From: Candidatus Hydrogenedentota bacterium
GTDB lineage: Bacteria; Hydrogenedentota; Hydrogenedentia; Hydrogenedentales; SLHB01
Assembly: GCA_003552485.1 (NCBI GenBank)
Contig: PUMX01000154.1
Span: 1 to 7,841 of the forward strand
Reading direction: 5' to 3'
Length of the DNA: 7,841 bases
The stretch's first letter is position 1, and every line of letters starts with the position of its first letter. Positions 1 through 7,115 of the stretch are shown here, piece after piece. A program made the position numbers and the translations under genes. The notes below the pieces were generated by a model. It was not told the DNA's origin, did no database searches, and saw only the letters and a list, made by a program, of their open reading frames with translations.

Positions 1-463
1 AGATGAGGTCTACGCTCCAGTTATCGAAATGCGCCGCGATCAGCTCGCAAGCGGCGTGCGCCTCGCGCGCGTCGTGGTTGCGTCCGAGGTATTCAAGCAC
101 GGGATCGGCGAAGCTCTGTACGCCCAGGCTGATGCGGTTGACGCCCATGTCCCGCCACGCTCTGAGATGTTCGGGCGTCACGTCGTCGGGGTTGGCCTCG
201 AGCGTCACTTCGGGCTCGACAAGCGTGAACCGCCGCCGCACCGCGCACATGATGTGTTCGAGATATGAGGGCGGCGCCACAGAGGGCGTACCACCGCCAA
301 AGAACACGCTGCCCGCTTCGGATGGTCCCTCAAACGCTTCTATTTCGGCGCCGAGTGCGCGGGTAAATATTTCGAAATCCGCGCCGCCCGCTTTCCGCCG
401 GACAAAATCGCAGTAGGGGCAGATGCTGGCGCAGAAAGGGATGTGCAGATATACGCCGATCAT
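1..463 (-). CDS. hemW: HemW, radical SAM heme chaperone (N-terminal 154 residues; runs off the left edge)
   Basis: This is the start of a HemW-type protein, formerly called oxygen-independent coproporphyrinogen III oxidase-like. The first 154 codons are present and the rest lies beyond the window. The N-terminus has the radical SAM cluster motif CX3CX2C at C11, C15 and C18, followed by D19-F20. Phe at the position of the fourth cysteine (CXF, not CXC) separates HemW from true HemN. Other family marks are GGGTP at 56-60, ANPDD at 90-94 and a GVNRISLGVQSF stretch at 107-118. HemW proteins are cytoplasmic, bind heme and an Fe-S cluster with SAM, and are thought to deliver heme to hemoproteins; that role is family knowledge. 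The ATG overlaps the TGA of the upstream signal peptidase gene as ATGA (460-463). No good Shine-Dalgarno sequence precedes it, so translation is probably coupled to that gene. Confidence 0.95.
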   Translation of the reverse strand, partial: MIGVYLHIPFCASICPYCDFVRRKAGGADFEIFTRALGAEIEAFEGPSEAGSVFFGGGTPSVAPPSYLEHIMCAVRRRFTLVEPEVTLEANPDDVTPEHLRAWRDMGVNRISLGVQSFADPVLEYLGRNHDAREAHAACELIAAHFDNWSVDLI

Positions 464-1758
464 GACTCGATACGCCGAACGCGAGAGAGAGGCCACCATA
501 CGCCCTCGACAACGCCGACTATGTGGTTGTGGGGCGTCCACCCGAGGGTGCGGCTGTCTTGGACGGCCATGCTTCCATCGTCAAGAATGAAGTAATGGCC
601 AGAGGAGACGCCACCGTTATGCGGATACTCGAACGGGCCCTCGGGAACGTCGGCCGTCAGGCTTCGCCGGGCAAACGGCAAGTAACCGTCAAGCGCCTCT
701 CCATTAACCCTTAGGCCGCCCCCACGCAGATCGATGCGTTCACCCGCGTAGCCGGCGACCCGGCCCACGAGCAGTTCATCTTCCTCGTTGCTGGGTTTCG
801 GATTGTGATAGACCACCAGATCGCCGCGGCGCGGCGCATGCCCGCGGCGGATTTTCAGGCGGGTAAAGGGCAGCGCCCATCCGGAGCGCCACGTGTTGAC
901 GAGGATATGATCGCCACGCATCAACGTTTGGCCGGCGGTCGATCCGTCAATATAGAACGTGCGCGCGGCGAATAGCCGTCCCGCGCCCACTATCGCGATC
1001 AGACCCCAGAATGTCCACCACCACCAGGTTCCGGTAAAGCCCGTAAAGTCGCGCCAGCGTGGAACAGGCCACCACACCGCGAACACCCGGCCCAAAATAT
1101 GCTCACGGGGCATCCATCCAAAATGGCGCCCATCGCGGCTGTTCCGGCTGTTATCGCCGAGAAGGAAATAGTGGTCCTCAGGCACACGCGAGAATTCGGG
1201 TTCGGGCCGTACGCCGTAACGTTTATCGGTCGCGTTGGGGCTGGCCGGCGCGGTATACGTCAAATCCGCGACCTCGCCGGGCTCGGTCAACCGCGCTCCA
1301 TCGATATACAAGCCCCCATTGGCGATGCGCACTTCCTCCCCGGGCAACGCAACCACGCGCTTGACCAGGATGCGGTGGGGGCTGTCGGCCTCAACCGTGC
1401 GAAATACGACAAGTTCGCCCCGCTGCGGATCCGCGCCGCGCTGGAAGAGTGCGTTCACAAAGGGAACGCGCAAGCCGTACACGAGCTTGTTCACAAAGAT
1501 CCGGTCGCCAGCGCGCAACGTGGGCTCCATTGACCCCGATGGAATGCTGTAGGGCTCGAAGAAAGCCCAGCGAATGACCAGCGTGATGGCGAGCGCCATC
1601 AGACCGATGCGCAGCCACTCCTTTGCGCTCTCACGCGCCGCGGCGGCGGAGAATCCGAGCGGCGGCCCGTTGCTGAGCGCCGATACGCAGCATTTGCGAA
1701 GCGCTTGGGACGTCCACTGGCGCACACAACCGGTTATCTTTCGGACTATACGAGCCAC
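460..1758 (-). CDS. lepB: Signal peptidase I, tandem-domain type, second copy (432 aa)
   Basis: This is a membrane-anchored type I signal peptidase (family S26) that would cleave signal peptides on the outer face of the cytoplasmic membrane. A hydrophobic segment at about 50-66 precedes a complete catalytic domain. It has PSGSMEPT with nucleophile S76, ILVKRVVALPGE with general base K133, GDNSRNSRDGR at 201-211 and a closing VWWP near 228-231. A Trp-rich second hydrophobic segment (about 245-262, four Trp in a row) leads into a second S26-like domain at about 268-432. Aligning TLxxGD (80-85 with 278-283) puts T274 at the serine position and G332 at the lysine position, so the C-terminal copy should be inactive. 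It still keeps GHYF, a DSRTLGW stretch and a final VWWP. Usual family members are about 170-330 residues. The GTG start at 1758 was chosen for its strong Shine-Dalgarno. The gene follows the first copy by 12 bases. Confidence 0.92.
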   Translation of the reverse strand: MARIVRKITGCVRQWTSQALRKCCVSALSNGPPLGFSAAAARESAKEWLRIGLMALAITLVIRWAFFEPYSIPSGSMEPTLRAGDRIFVNKLVYGLRVPFVNALFQRGADPQRGELVVFRTVEADSPHRILVKRVVALPGEEVRIANGGLYIDGARLTEPGEVADLTYTAPASPNATDKRYGVRPEPEFSRVPEDHYFLLGDNSRNSRDGRHFGWMPREHILGRVFAVWWPVPRWRDFTGFTGTWWWWTFWGLIAIVGAGRLFAARTFYIDGSTAGQTLMRGDHILVNTWRSGWALPFTRLKIRRGHAPRRGDLVVYHNPKPSNEEDELLVGRVAGYAGERIDLRGGGLRVNGEALDGYLPFARRSLTADVPEGPFEYPHNGGVSSGHYFILDDGSMAVQDSRTLGWTPHNHIVGVVEGVWWPLSRVRRIES

Positions 1759-1766
1759 GCCGCAAA

Positions 1767-1772
1767 TCCCTC
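1767..1772 (-). promoter_or_regulatory. Ribosome binding site deciding the GTG start of the second signal peptidase gene
   Basis: GAGGGA lies 8 bases before the GTG at 1758 and overlaps the stop codon of the preceding gene. The next in-frame ATG is codon 54, inside the first membrane segment, so the GTG is the only start that gives a complete protein. Confidence 0.75.
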
Positions 1773-3171
1773 ACGCGGTTTCGGGCGGCCCCGGCTTCGG
1801 ACGCCCCCAGCGGGTTACGGGCCACCACACGAAACGAACCGGACCAGCAAGGTCGCTGCGCGCGACGACTTTCAGCCGTGGCTGAGTACCCCCGTCCTCG
1901 CGGGCCTCATCGACCAGAACGACGTATTCATCATCCGCCGCCCGGAAGCGTTTCTTCTGCTTTTCGTTGGCTTGGAGCACGGTCTGCACCCAAGCGGCGA
2001 GCCCGTCTTCCGCCGGCGTCAATGCGTTCATGGGCTGCTCGCCCACGGCGACGAGGCCGTCATCCATACGTAACTCTTCGCCTGGCAACGCCGTCACGCG
2101 CCCAACCATCGGTTGGGACCGGCCGTCCTCTTGCTCTTCGAAGTATGCGGCCATCTCGCCGCGTCTGAGATCCCGGCCCCGCGTCAATGGGGCGCTGATT
2201 AACGGAGGCCGCCATCCGTAGGCCAACCGGCCGACGACGATATGGTCGCCCTCTTTGAGGCCCACCGCGGGCGCGGCTCGGTCCATCTGCCAGGAGCGGA
2301 ACACAACCAGGTTCCCCACAATGAACGCCCCGAGCGCCACCGGAACACCATATAGCAGCAGACGGCCCCACCAAGTCTGTGAAAAGCCGGTGAAATCGCG
2401 CCAGTTTTCCGGTGGCCACCAGATGCAAAAAGCGCGGCCCAGGATGTTCTCGTTAGGCACCCAGCCGTAATGGCGGCCGTCGATGCTGTTGGCGCTGTTA
2501 TCGCCCAGCACGAAATAATGGCCCTCAGGCGTCACGCTATAGCGTTCGTCTGGTAAGATGCCATAGCGCATCGGTTGCGCGCGCATTCGCCGCATGGCTT
2601 CGCGCAGATAGTCACCCTCGCGGCCCGGCGGCGCTTGGCGCATGATTGCTTCGCGCTGCTCTGCGCTCAACGTCGCCTCGCGAGTGTACTCGATGTCCGG
2701 CATGTGGTCGGGCGGTTCAAGGGGTTCCCCGTCAGCGTAGACTTTTCCGTCGGCGATATGCACCTCTTCACCGGGCAGCCCCACAATCCGCTTGATGAGT
2801 ATCTTGTTTTGCGCGTCTTCCTGCACCGCGCGGAACACAACCAATTCCCAGCGTTGCGGCTCGGCGCCGTAGAACAGGCGCGCGTTCATAAAAGGCACGC
2901 GCAGCCCGTAGTGAAACTTGTTAATGAAGACCCGGTCTCCCTGCATAAAGCCCGGATCACCTTGCAGCGTCGGCTCCATCGAGCCCGACGGGATTTTGTA
3001 GGGTTCGATCCAAGCCCAACGCACGACCAGCACAAGCAGGATGATCAGCAGCCAGCCCCGCAGATTGGCCCACGTCCACGGTCCCGTGACGGCGGTAATC
3101 CAGCCCTTGACCGTTTCCCACGCGCTGGGGGGTGGCGGCGCGGAACGGCGCTTACTCCTATCCTTCGCCAT
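1771..3171 (-). CDS. lepB: Signal peptidase I, tandem-domain type, first copy (466 aa)
   Basis: This second S26 signal peptidase is built on the same plan as its downstream neighbour. A basic, Pro-rich N-terminus (KDRSKRRSAPPPP) precedes a membrane segment at about 39-54. The catalytic domain has PSGSMEPT with nucleophile S64, ILIKRIVGLPGE with K127, GHYFVLGDNSANSIDGRHYGW at about 217-237 and a WWP near 251-253. An extra charged, probably helical insert of some 35 residues (about 165-200) lies between the lysine box and GHYF and is absent from the other copy. A hydrophobic segment at about 271-291 leads to a degenerate S26 domain ending in VWWP (448-451). There A300 and G357 replace the serine and lysine, although LPGEE is kept. 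The ATG at 3171 is preferred over the in-frame ATG at 3240, because 3240 would run 69 bases into lepA and encodes an unlikely Arg/Cys-rich leader. It starts 4 bases after the lepA stop. Confidence 0.93.
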   Translation of the reverse strand: MAKDRSKRRSAPPPPSAWETVKGWITAVTGPWTWANLRGWLLIILLVLVVRWAWIEPYKIPSGSMEPTLQGDPGFMQGDRVFINKFHYGLRVPFMNARLFYGAEPQRWELVVFRAVQEDAQNKILIKRIVGLPGEEVHIADGKVYADGEPLEPPDHMPDIEYTREATLSAEQREAIMRQAPPGREGDYLREAMRRMRAQPMRYGILPDERYSVTPEGHYFVLGDNSANSIDGRHYGWVPNENILGRAFCIWWPPENWRDFTGFSQTWWGRLLLYGVPVALGAFIVGNLVVFRSWQMDRAAPAVGLKEGDHIVVGRLAYGWRPPLISAPLTRGRDLRRGEMAAYFEEQEDGRSQPMVGRVTALPGEELRMDDGLVAVGEQPMNALTPAEDGLAAWVQTVLQANEKQKKRFRAADDEYVVLVDEAREDGGTQPRLKVVARSDLAGPVRFVWWPVTRWGRPKPGPPETA

Positions 3172-3175
3172 CGAG

Positions 3176-4987
<1,812 letters not shown>

Positions 4988-5077
4988 AGACCTAATGCAC
5001 TCTGTATTATGTTCGTCGCTGCCTGTTTTGAAACCCTGAAACCAGGGCGTAAGGGGAAATCCCTTTGCGCATGACGC
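4988..5077 (-). promoter_or_regulatory. recO-lepA spacer: two small hairpins and a possible lepA -10 box
   Basis: The 90-base gap between recO and lepA holds two short minus-strand hairpins. One has arms at 5051-5055/5061-5065 (AAGGG and CCCTT). The other has arms at 5034-5038/5043-5047 (CCCTG and CAGGG) and is followed on the minus strand by TTTCAAAAC. These could be a weak recO terminator or attenuator. Closer to lepA is CATAAT (minus strand, 5006-5011), a 5/6 match to a -10 box, with no good -35 in front. If it is used, the lepA leader would be only about 12 bases. Read-through from recO is equally possible. Confidence 0.3.
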
Positions 5078-5803
5078 TTAGATTCTCATGACTTGTTCAA
5101 TGACGCGCACGCTGCGCAGACACGCGCCCGCCTGCTGCGCCGCATACGCGCAAACCAACGCAAACACGGGCGCCACATTCGCTTCGGGACACTGGCGCGG
5201 CGCATCCGCCATCGCGCGCAGGCTGTCCCGTTCGGCCGCGATCAACTCGCTGTCAGAAGGACAGCGCACACACACAACGCCGCCCTCTTTGCTGAACCCG
5301 CAGGCGCCCGCGGGGACCGTACGGCCGCAATGCACGCACGTGTCCACCGCCGGCCGCACGCCGGCCGCCGCAAGCATCTTGAGCGCGTGCCATGCGCCGT
5401 ATTGCGCCGGATCGCCGCTCCAAGAGCCCCAGCCGGCGAGCCCGTCCGTGAGGGCCTGGTAAAGCTCGGGCGACGGCTCATTCTCGTTGGACAACCAGTA
5501 GGCCAACTCCAGCGGAAACGCGGCATACACATTCTTCACGTAGTCAGCCTTGACGCCCGAGTACGTATCCAGCAGCGACGCCTCCGTTAACTTCTGAACG
5601 CTGCGCCCATCCTTCCAGTAATACACGAGCTCGAGGCGGTTGAAGGTGTCCAGCAAAGGCCCGAAGCTGCTCTTGGCGCGGCGCGCGCCGGATGCAATGC
5701 AGGCCAACCGGCCACGATCCGGCGATAGAAACGTTAGGATGCGGCTTGTATTGCTGTAATCGACGGAGCGTAACAGCACGGCTTCCGTTCGTTCCTGCGC
5801 CAA
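5078..5803 (-). CDS. recO: RecO, recombination mediator / DNA repair protein
   Basis: RecO (241 residues, normal length) anneals ssDNA and, with RecR, loads RecA onto SSB-coated single strands in RecF-pathway repair. The N-terminal OB fold reads ERTEAVLLRSVDYSNTSRIL, followed by SPDRGRL and GARRAKSSFGPLLDTFNRLE, all typical of the family. The C-terminal part carries a zinc site, CVHC (156-159) and CVRC (178-181). The start is taken as TTG at 5803. It gives the normal N-terminus (MAQERTEAV) and is preceded at 7 bases by GGGAG. The frame stays open upstream to an ATG at 6001, but the extra 66 residues are low-complexity, Arg/Pro/Cys-rich and unlike RecO, so they are treated as leader. A rare start codon with a hairpin just before its ribosome binding site suggests low expression, which is inference. 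lepA follows 90 bases downstream. Confidence 0.95.
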   Translation of the reverse strand: MAQERTEAVLLRSVDYSNTSRILTFLSPDRGRLACIASGARRAKSSFGPLLDTFNRLELVYYWKDGRSVQKLTEASLLDTYSGVKADYVKNVYAAFPLELAYWLSNENEPSPELYQALTDGLAGWGSWSGDPAQYGAWHALKMLAAAGVRPAVDTCVHCGRTVPAGACGFSKEGGVVCVRCPSDSELIAAERDSLRAMADAPRQCPEANVAPVFALVCAYAAQQAGACLRSVRVIEQVMRI

Positions 5804-5810
5804 TCGGTAT

Positions 5811-5832
5811 CTCCCGCCCCGGTTTGCCGGGG
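5811..5832 (-). promoter_or_regulatory. recO ribosome binding site with adjacent hairpin
   Basis: On the minus strand GGGAG (5811-5815) sits 7 bases before the TTG at 5803 and supports that start. Immediately upstream is a perfect 6-bp GC hairpin, arms at 5817-5822 and 5827-5832 with a CAAA loop, separated from the GGGAG by a single base. The hairpin could keep the region open or could hinder ribosome loading; the sequence does not say which. Confidence 0.5.
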
Positions 5833-6215
5833 GAACGCTTCGGCGCGCGTATCGGACAGCCGGGACATTGAACAGGCTCGGGAATGTTACAGGCGGCGCG
5901 GCTGGGTTGGCCACGCCCCGTGAAGACCTGCAAGCGCCGGACGCGCGGCTGTCCGCCGGGCGGCAATTACGGCAGGCTACATAACATAATAAGGATACCA
6001 TTGGCTCGTTGCAGGCGCAAACGCATCTCCCAATCGCTGAATATGCCTTGGCATTAGGGCGCCTGCGCCCGGCGCGTCATGTGGCTGGGTCTCCCCGGTC
6101 GCGCCGCATGGTTGCGGACGGCCGTTCCTAGGGGTTCGATAATGTTTGGCTCGACCACATAGACTAGGGCGAACAGCAGTGCGATGAACCCTACGTCAGC
6201 GCGCCGGTTTCACAC

Positions 6216-6251
6216 AAAAAAGCCCGCCACCAAAGTGGAAGCGTGACGGGC
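6216..6251 (-). terminator. Rho-independent terminator of the Cys-rich repeat protein gene
   Basis: On the minus strand, 33 bases after the TGA, arms GCCCGTCAC (6243-6251) and GTGGCGGGC (6222-6230) form a 9-bp stem with one G-U pair. A run of six T (6216-6221) follows directly. Together with the spacing to recO it indicates that the gene is transcribed alone. Confidence 0.8.
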
Positions 6252-6284
6252 CAGGAAAGGGCGCCTACATGAATGGTGGTGGAA

Positions 6285-6842
6285 TCAGTTCTGGGCGAAC
6301 CGTGCCGGCGAGTCGCCTTGTGAGGCCGGGTCGGCCGCTGGCTCCTCGACGCCGCAACCGCTCTTGTCGCCGCACTCCGACTTATCGGCGCAGTCCTTCG
6401 CGGTCAAGCACGTTACCGCCTGAGTAAGCGCGCTGCACTCGCCCTCGTCGCCGCACTCCTCCTTTTCGGCCGCCCTCAGGAAGGACGCCATAGAGTGAAG
6501 CGCCACGGCTGGCGCCACAGCGCCACACTCGCCCTTGTCGCCACAGTCGTCCTTGGCGGCGGTGTTGAGCCCGGCTGGCGCCACAGCGCCGCAGCCGCCC
6601 TCATCCTTGTCGCCACAATCCTCCTTGGCGGCCAGTGACAGCGTCGCCGTGCTCAGCGCGCCACACCTGCCACGATCGTACTTGTCGTCACACTCTCGTT
6701 CAGCAGCCACGCCCTCGCCGCTGCCGATCATCGCCCACAGAGCTCCGTCACTTGTGACATTGACGGCGGCCACAGCAAGCGCCGCGCCCAGCAGTACAGG
6801 CACGACAAACAACATCTTCTTCACCACAAAACCGTAATTCAT
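6285..6842 (-). CDS. Exported acidic cysteine-rich repeat protein, unknown function (185 aa)
   Basis: I do not recognise this protein. It opens with a Sec-type signal: lysines at 8-9, then a hydrophobic stretch at 10-26 rich in Val/Leu/Ala, with cleavage plausible around 23-26. There is no lipobox cysteine. The mature part holds 12 cysteines in five degenerate units near 46-66, 71-90, 95-112, 124-142 and 148-169. Each unit resembles AA(K/E)xxC(G/D)D(K/E)...CGA(V/L)xxA. Cys pairs are C51/C60, C76/C84, C100/C106 and C130/C136, then C145, C151, C157 and C163 spaced exactly six apart. Acidic Asp/Glu and some Lys fill the loops between cysteines. Disulfide-linked loops outside the cytoplasm or metal binding are possible; neither is shown. 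The ATG at 6842 follows a consensus AGGAGG at 8 bases, and a terminator follows the stop, so it is a well-formed single gene and probably well translated. The repeats are still recognisable in DNA, so they expanded fairly recently. Confidence 0.85.
   Translation of the reverse strand: MNYGFVVKKMLFVVPVLLGAALAVAAVNVTSDGALWAMIGSGEGVAAERECDDKYDRGRCGALSTATLSLAAKEDCGDKDEGGCGAVAPAGLNTAAKDDCGDKGECGAVAPAVALHSMASFLRAAEKEECGDEGECSALTQAVTCLTAKDCADKSECGDKSGCGVEEPAADPASQGDSPARFAQN
6506..6590. repeat. 19-bp direct repeat within the Cys-rich gene
   Basis: CGGCTGGCGCCACAGCGCC occurs exactly at 6506-6524 and 6572-6590, 66 bases (22 codons) apart. It encodes the two identical CGAVAPA ends of repeat units 2 and 3. 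Confidence 0.85.
6533..6632. repeat. 28-bp near-identical direct repeat within the Cys-rich gene
   Basis: The stretches 6533-6560 and 6605-6632 match at 26 of 28 bases, 72 bases apart. They encode the AAK(D/E)DCGDK beginnings of units 3 and 2. The 72 versus 66 base periods fit an in-frame indel of two codons between units. Confidence 0.85.
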
Positions 6843-6850
6843 GGACCTAG

Positions 6851-6856
6851 CCTCCT
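6851..6856 (-). promoter_or_regulatory. Consensus ribosome binding site of the Cys-rich gene
   Basis: A perfect AGGAGG lies 8 bases before the ATG at 6842. It is the best Shine-Dalgarno among the annotated genes here and favours this ATG over the in-frame Met10 codon. Confidence 0.85.
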
Positions 6857-6903
6857 TTTTACTTACACGCGTTAGGAGCCAACCTTACTCAACTTGGCGC
6901 CTT

Positions 6904-6915
6904 AGAAACGTTTCT
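6904..6915. promoter_or_regulatory. 12-base palindrome resembling a LacI/GalR-family operator
   Basis: AGAAACGTTTCT is a perfect palindrome with the central AAACGTTT typical of LacI/GalR-family operators. It lies 61 bases upstream of the Cys-rich gene start. No regulator gene is in the window, and no strong -10/-35 pair was found around it, so its role as an operator is inferred. Confidence 0.4.
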
Positions 6916-7033
6916 GTCGAGGCATTTATTCGATGAATTGCGGGGGTGATAATGACACGCGCCGAAATTTCTGGCCGAGTCTCAGCGCGTGGAGGGTGTC
7001 ACTCGTTTTGGAGCCCGCCGTCCTATTAGGAGT

Positions 7034-7065
7034 AGGGCGGACGACCAGCAGGAATCGTCCGCCCT
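7034..7065 (-). terminator. Strong hairpin downstream of wrbA, probable terminator without a T-tract
   Basis: AGGGCGGACGA (7034-7044) and TCGTCCGCCCT (7055-7065) pair perfectly over 11 bases around a 10-base loop, 50 bases after the wrbA stop. Neither strand shows a T-run after the stem, so it may act with Rho, as an RNA-stabilising 3' end, or on the opposite strand. Confidence 0.45.
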
Positions 7066-7115
7066 GAGGTGAGGAGGGAGGATCCATGCGTTCAACGGGG
7101 CCCATGGCTACGCTG

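Larger units (their letters stand above)
5804..6284. other. 481-base region between recO and the Cys-rich gene, without a convincing gene
   Basis: No credible protein or tRNA is seen. The recO-proximal 200 bases are an open but non-coding-looking leader. A weak -10-like TATTAT lies on the minus strand near 5983-5988, with no good -35. At 6011-6018 and 6059-6066 there is an 8-bp inverted repeat (GCAGGCGC/GCGCCTGC) enclosing a smaller one, ATGCC-TT-GGCAT at 6043-6054. At 6104-6117 there is a CCGCA-TGGT-TGCGG hairpin. The right end holds the terminator of the Cys-rich gene, listed separately. Confidence 0.6.
6843..7115. other. Spacer between wrbA and the Cys-rich gene
   Basis: These 273 bases contain the promoter region of the Cys-rich gene with the operator-like palindrome, an 11-base palindrome TCCTA-T-TAGGA at 7021-7031, and the strong hairpin at 7034-7065. 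They also hold two tiny plus-strand ORFs with good ribosome binding sites (6952-7029 and 7086-7127), treated as findings and not as genes. Confidence 0.6.

Noticed and set aside
1..463. HemN (true coproporphyrinogen III dehydrogenase)
   Set aside because: The cluster motif is CX3CX2CXF, with Phe in place of the fourth cysteine of HemN, and the protein starts directly at the radical SAM domain.
5804..6001. N-terminal extension of RecO by 66 residues
   Set aside because: The extension is Arg/Pro/Cys-rich, unlike any RecO N-terminus, while the TTG at 5803 gives normal length and has a ribosome binding site.
6125..6150. tRNA T-loop-like GGGGTTCGATA
   Set aside because: No complementary stem arm follows and no acceptor, D or anticodon arms can be drawn around it.
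6506..6632. CRISPR-like repeat array
   Set aside because: Only two copies of each repeat, in frame within a coding region and encoding a protein repeat; no unique spacers and no cas genes.
6535..6837. Plus-strand 100-residue Ser/Pro/Ala-rich ORF
   Set aside because: It is antisense to the Cys-rich gene and low-complexity, with no ribosome binding site; a shadow of the repeat sequence.
6285..6842. Metallothionein identity for the Cys-rich protein
   Set aside because: There are no CXC or CC clusters, cysteines are mostly five or more residues apart, and a signal peptide is present; metal binding remains only a possibility.
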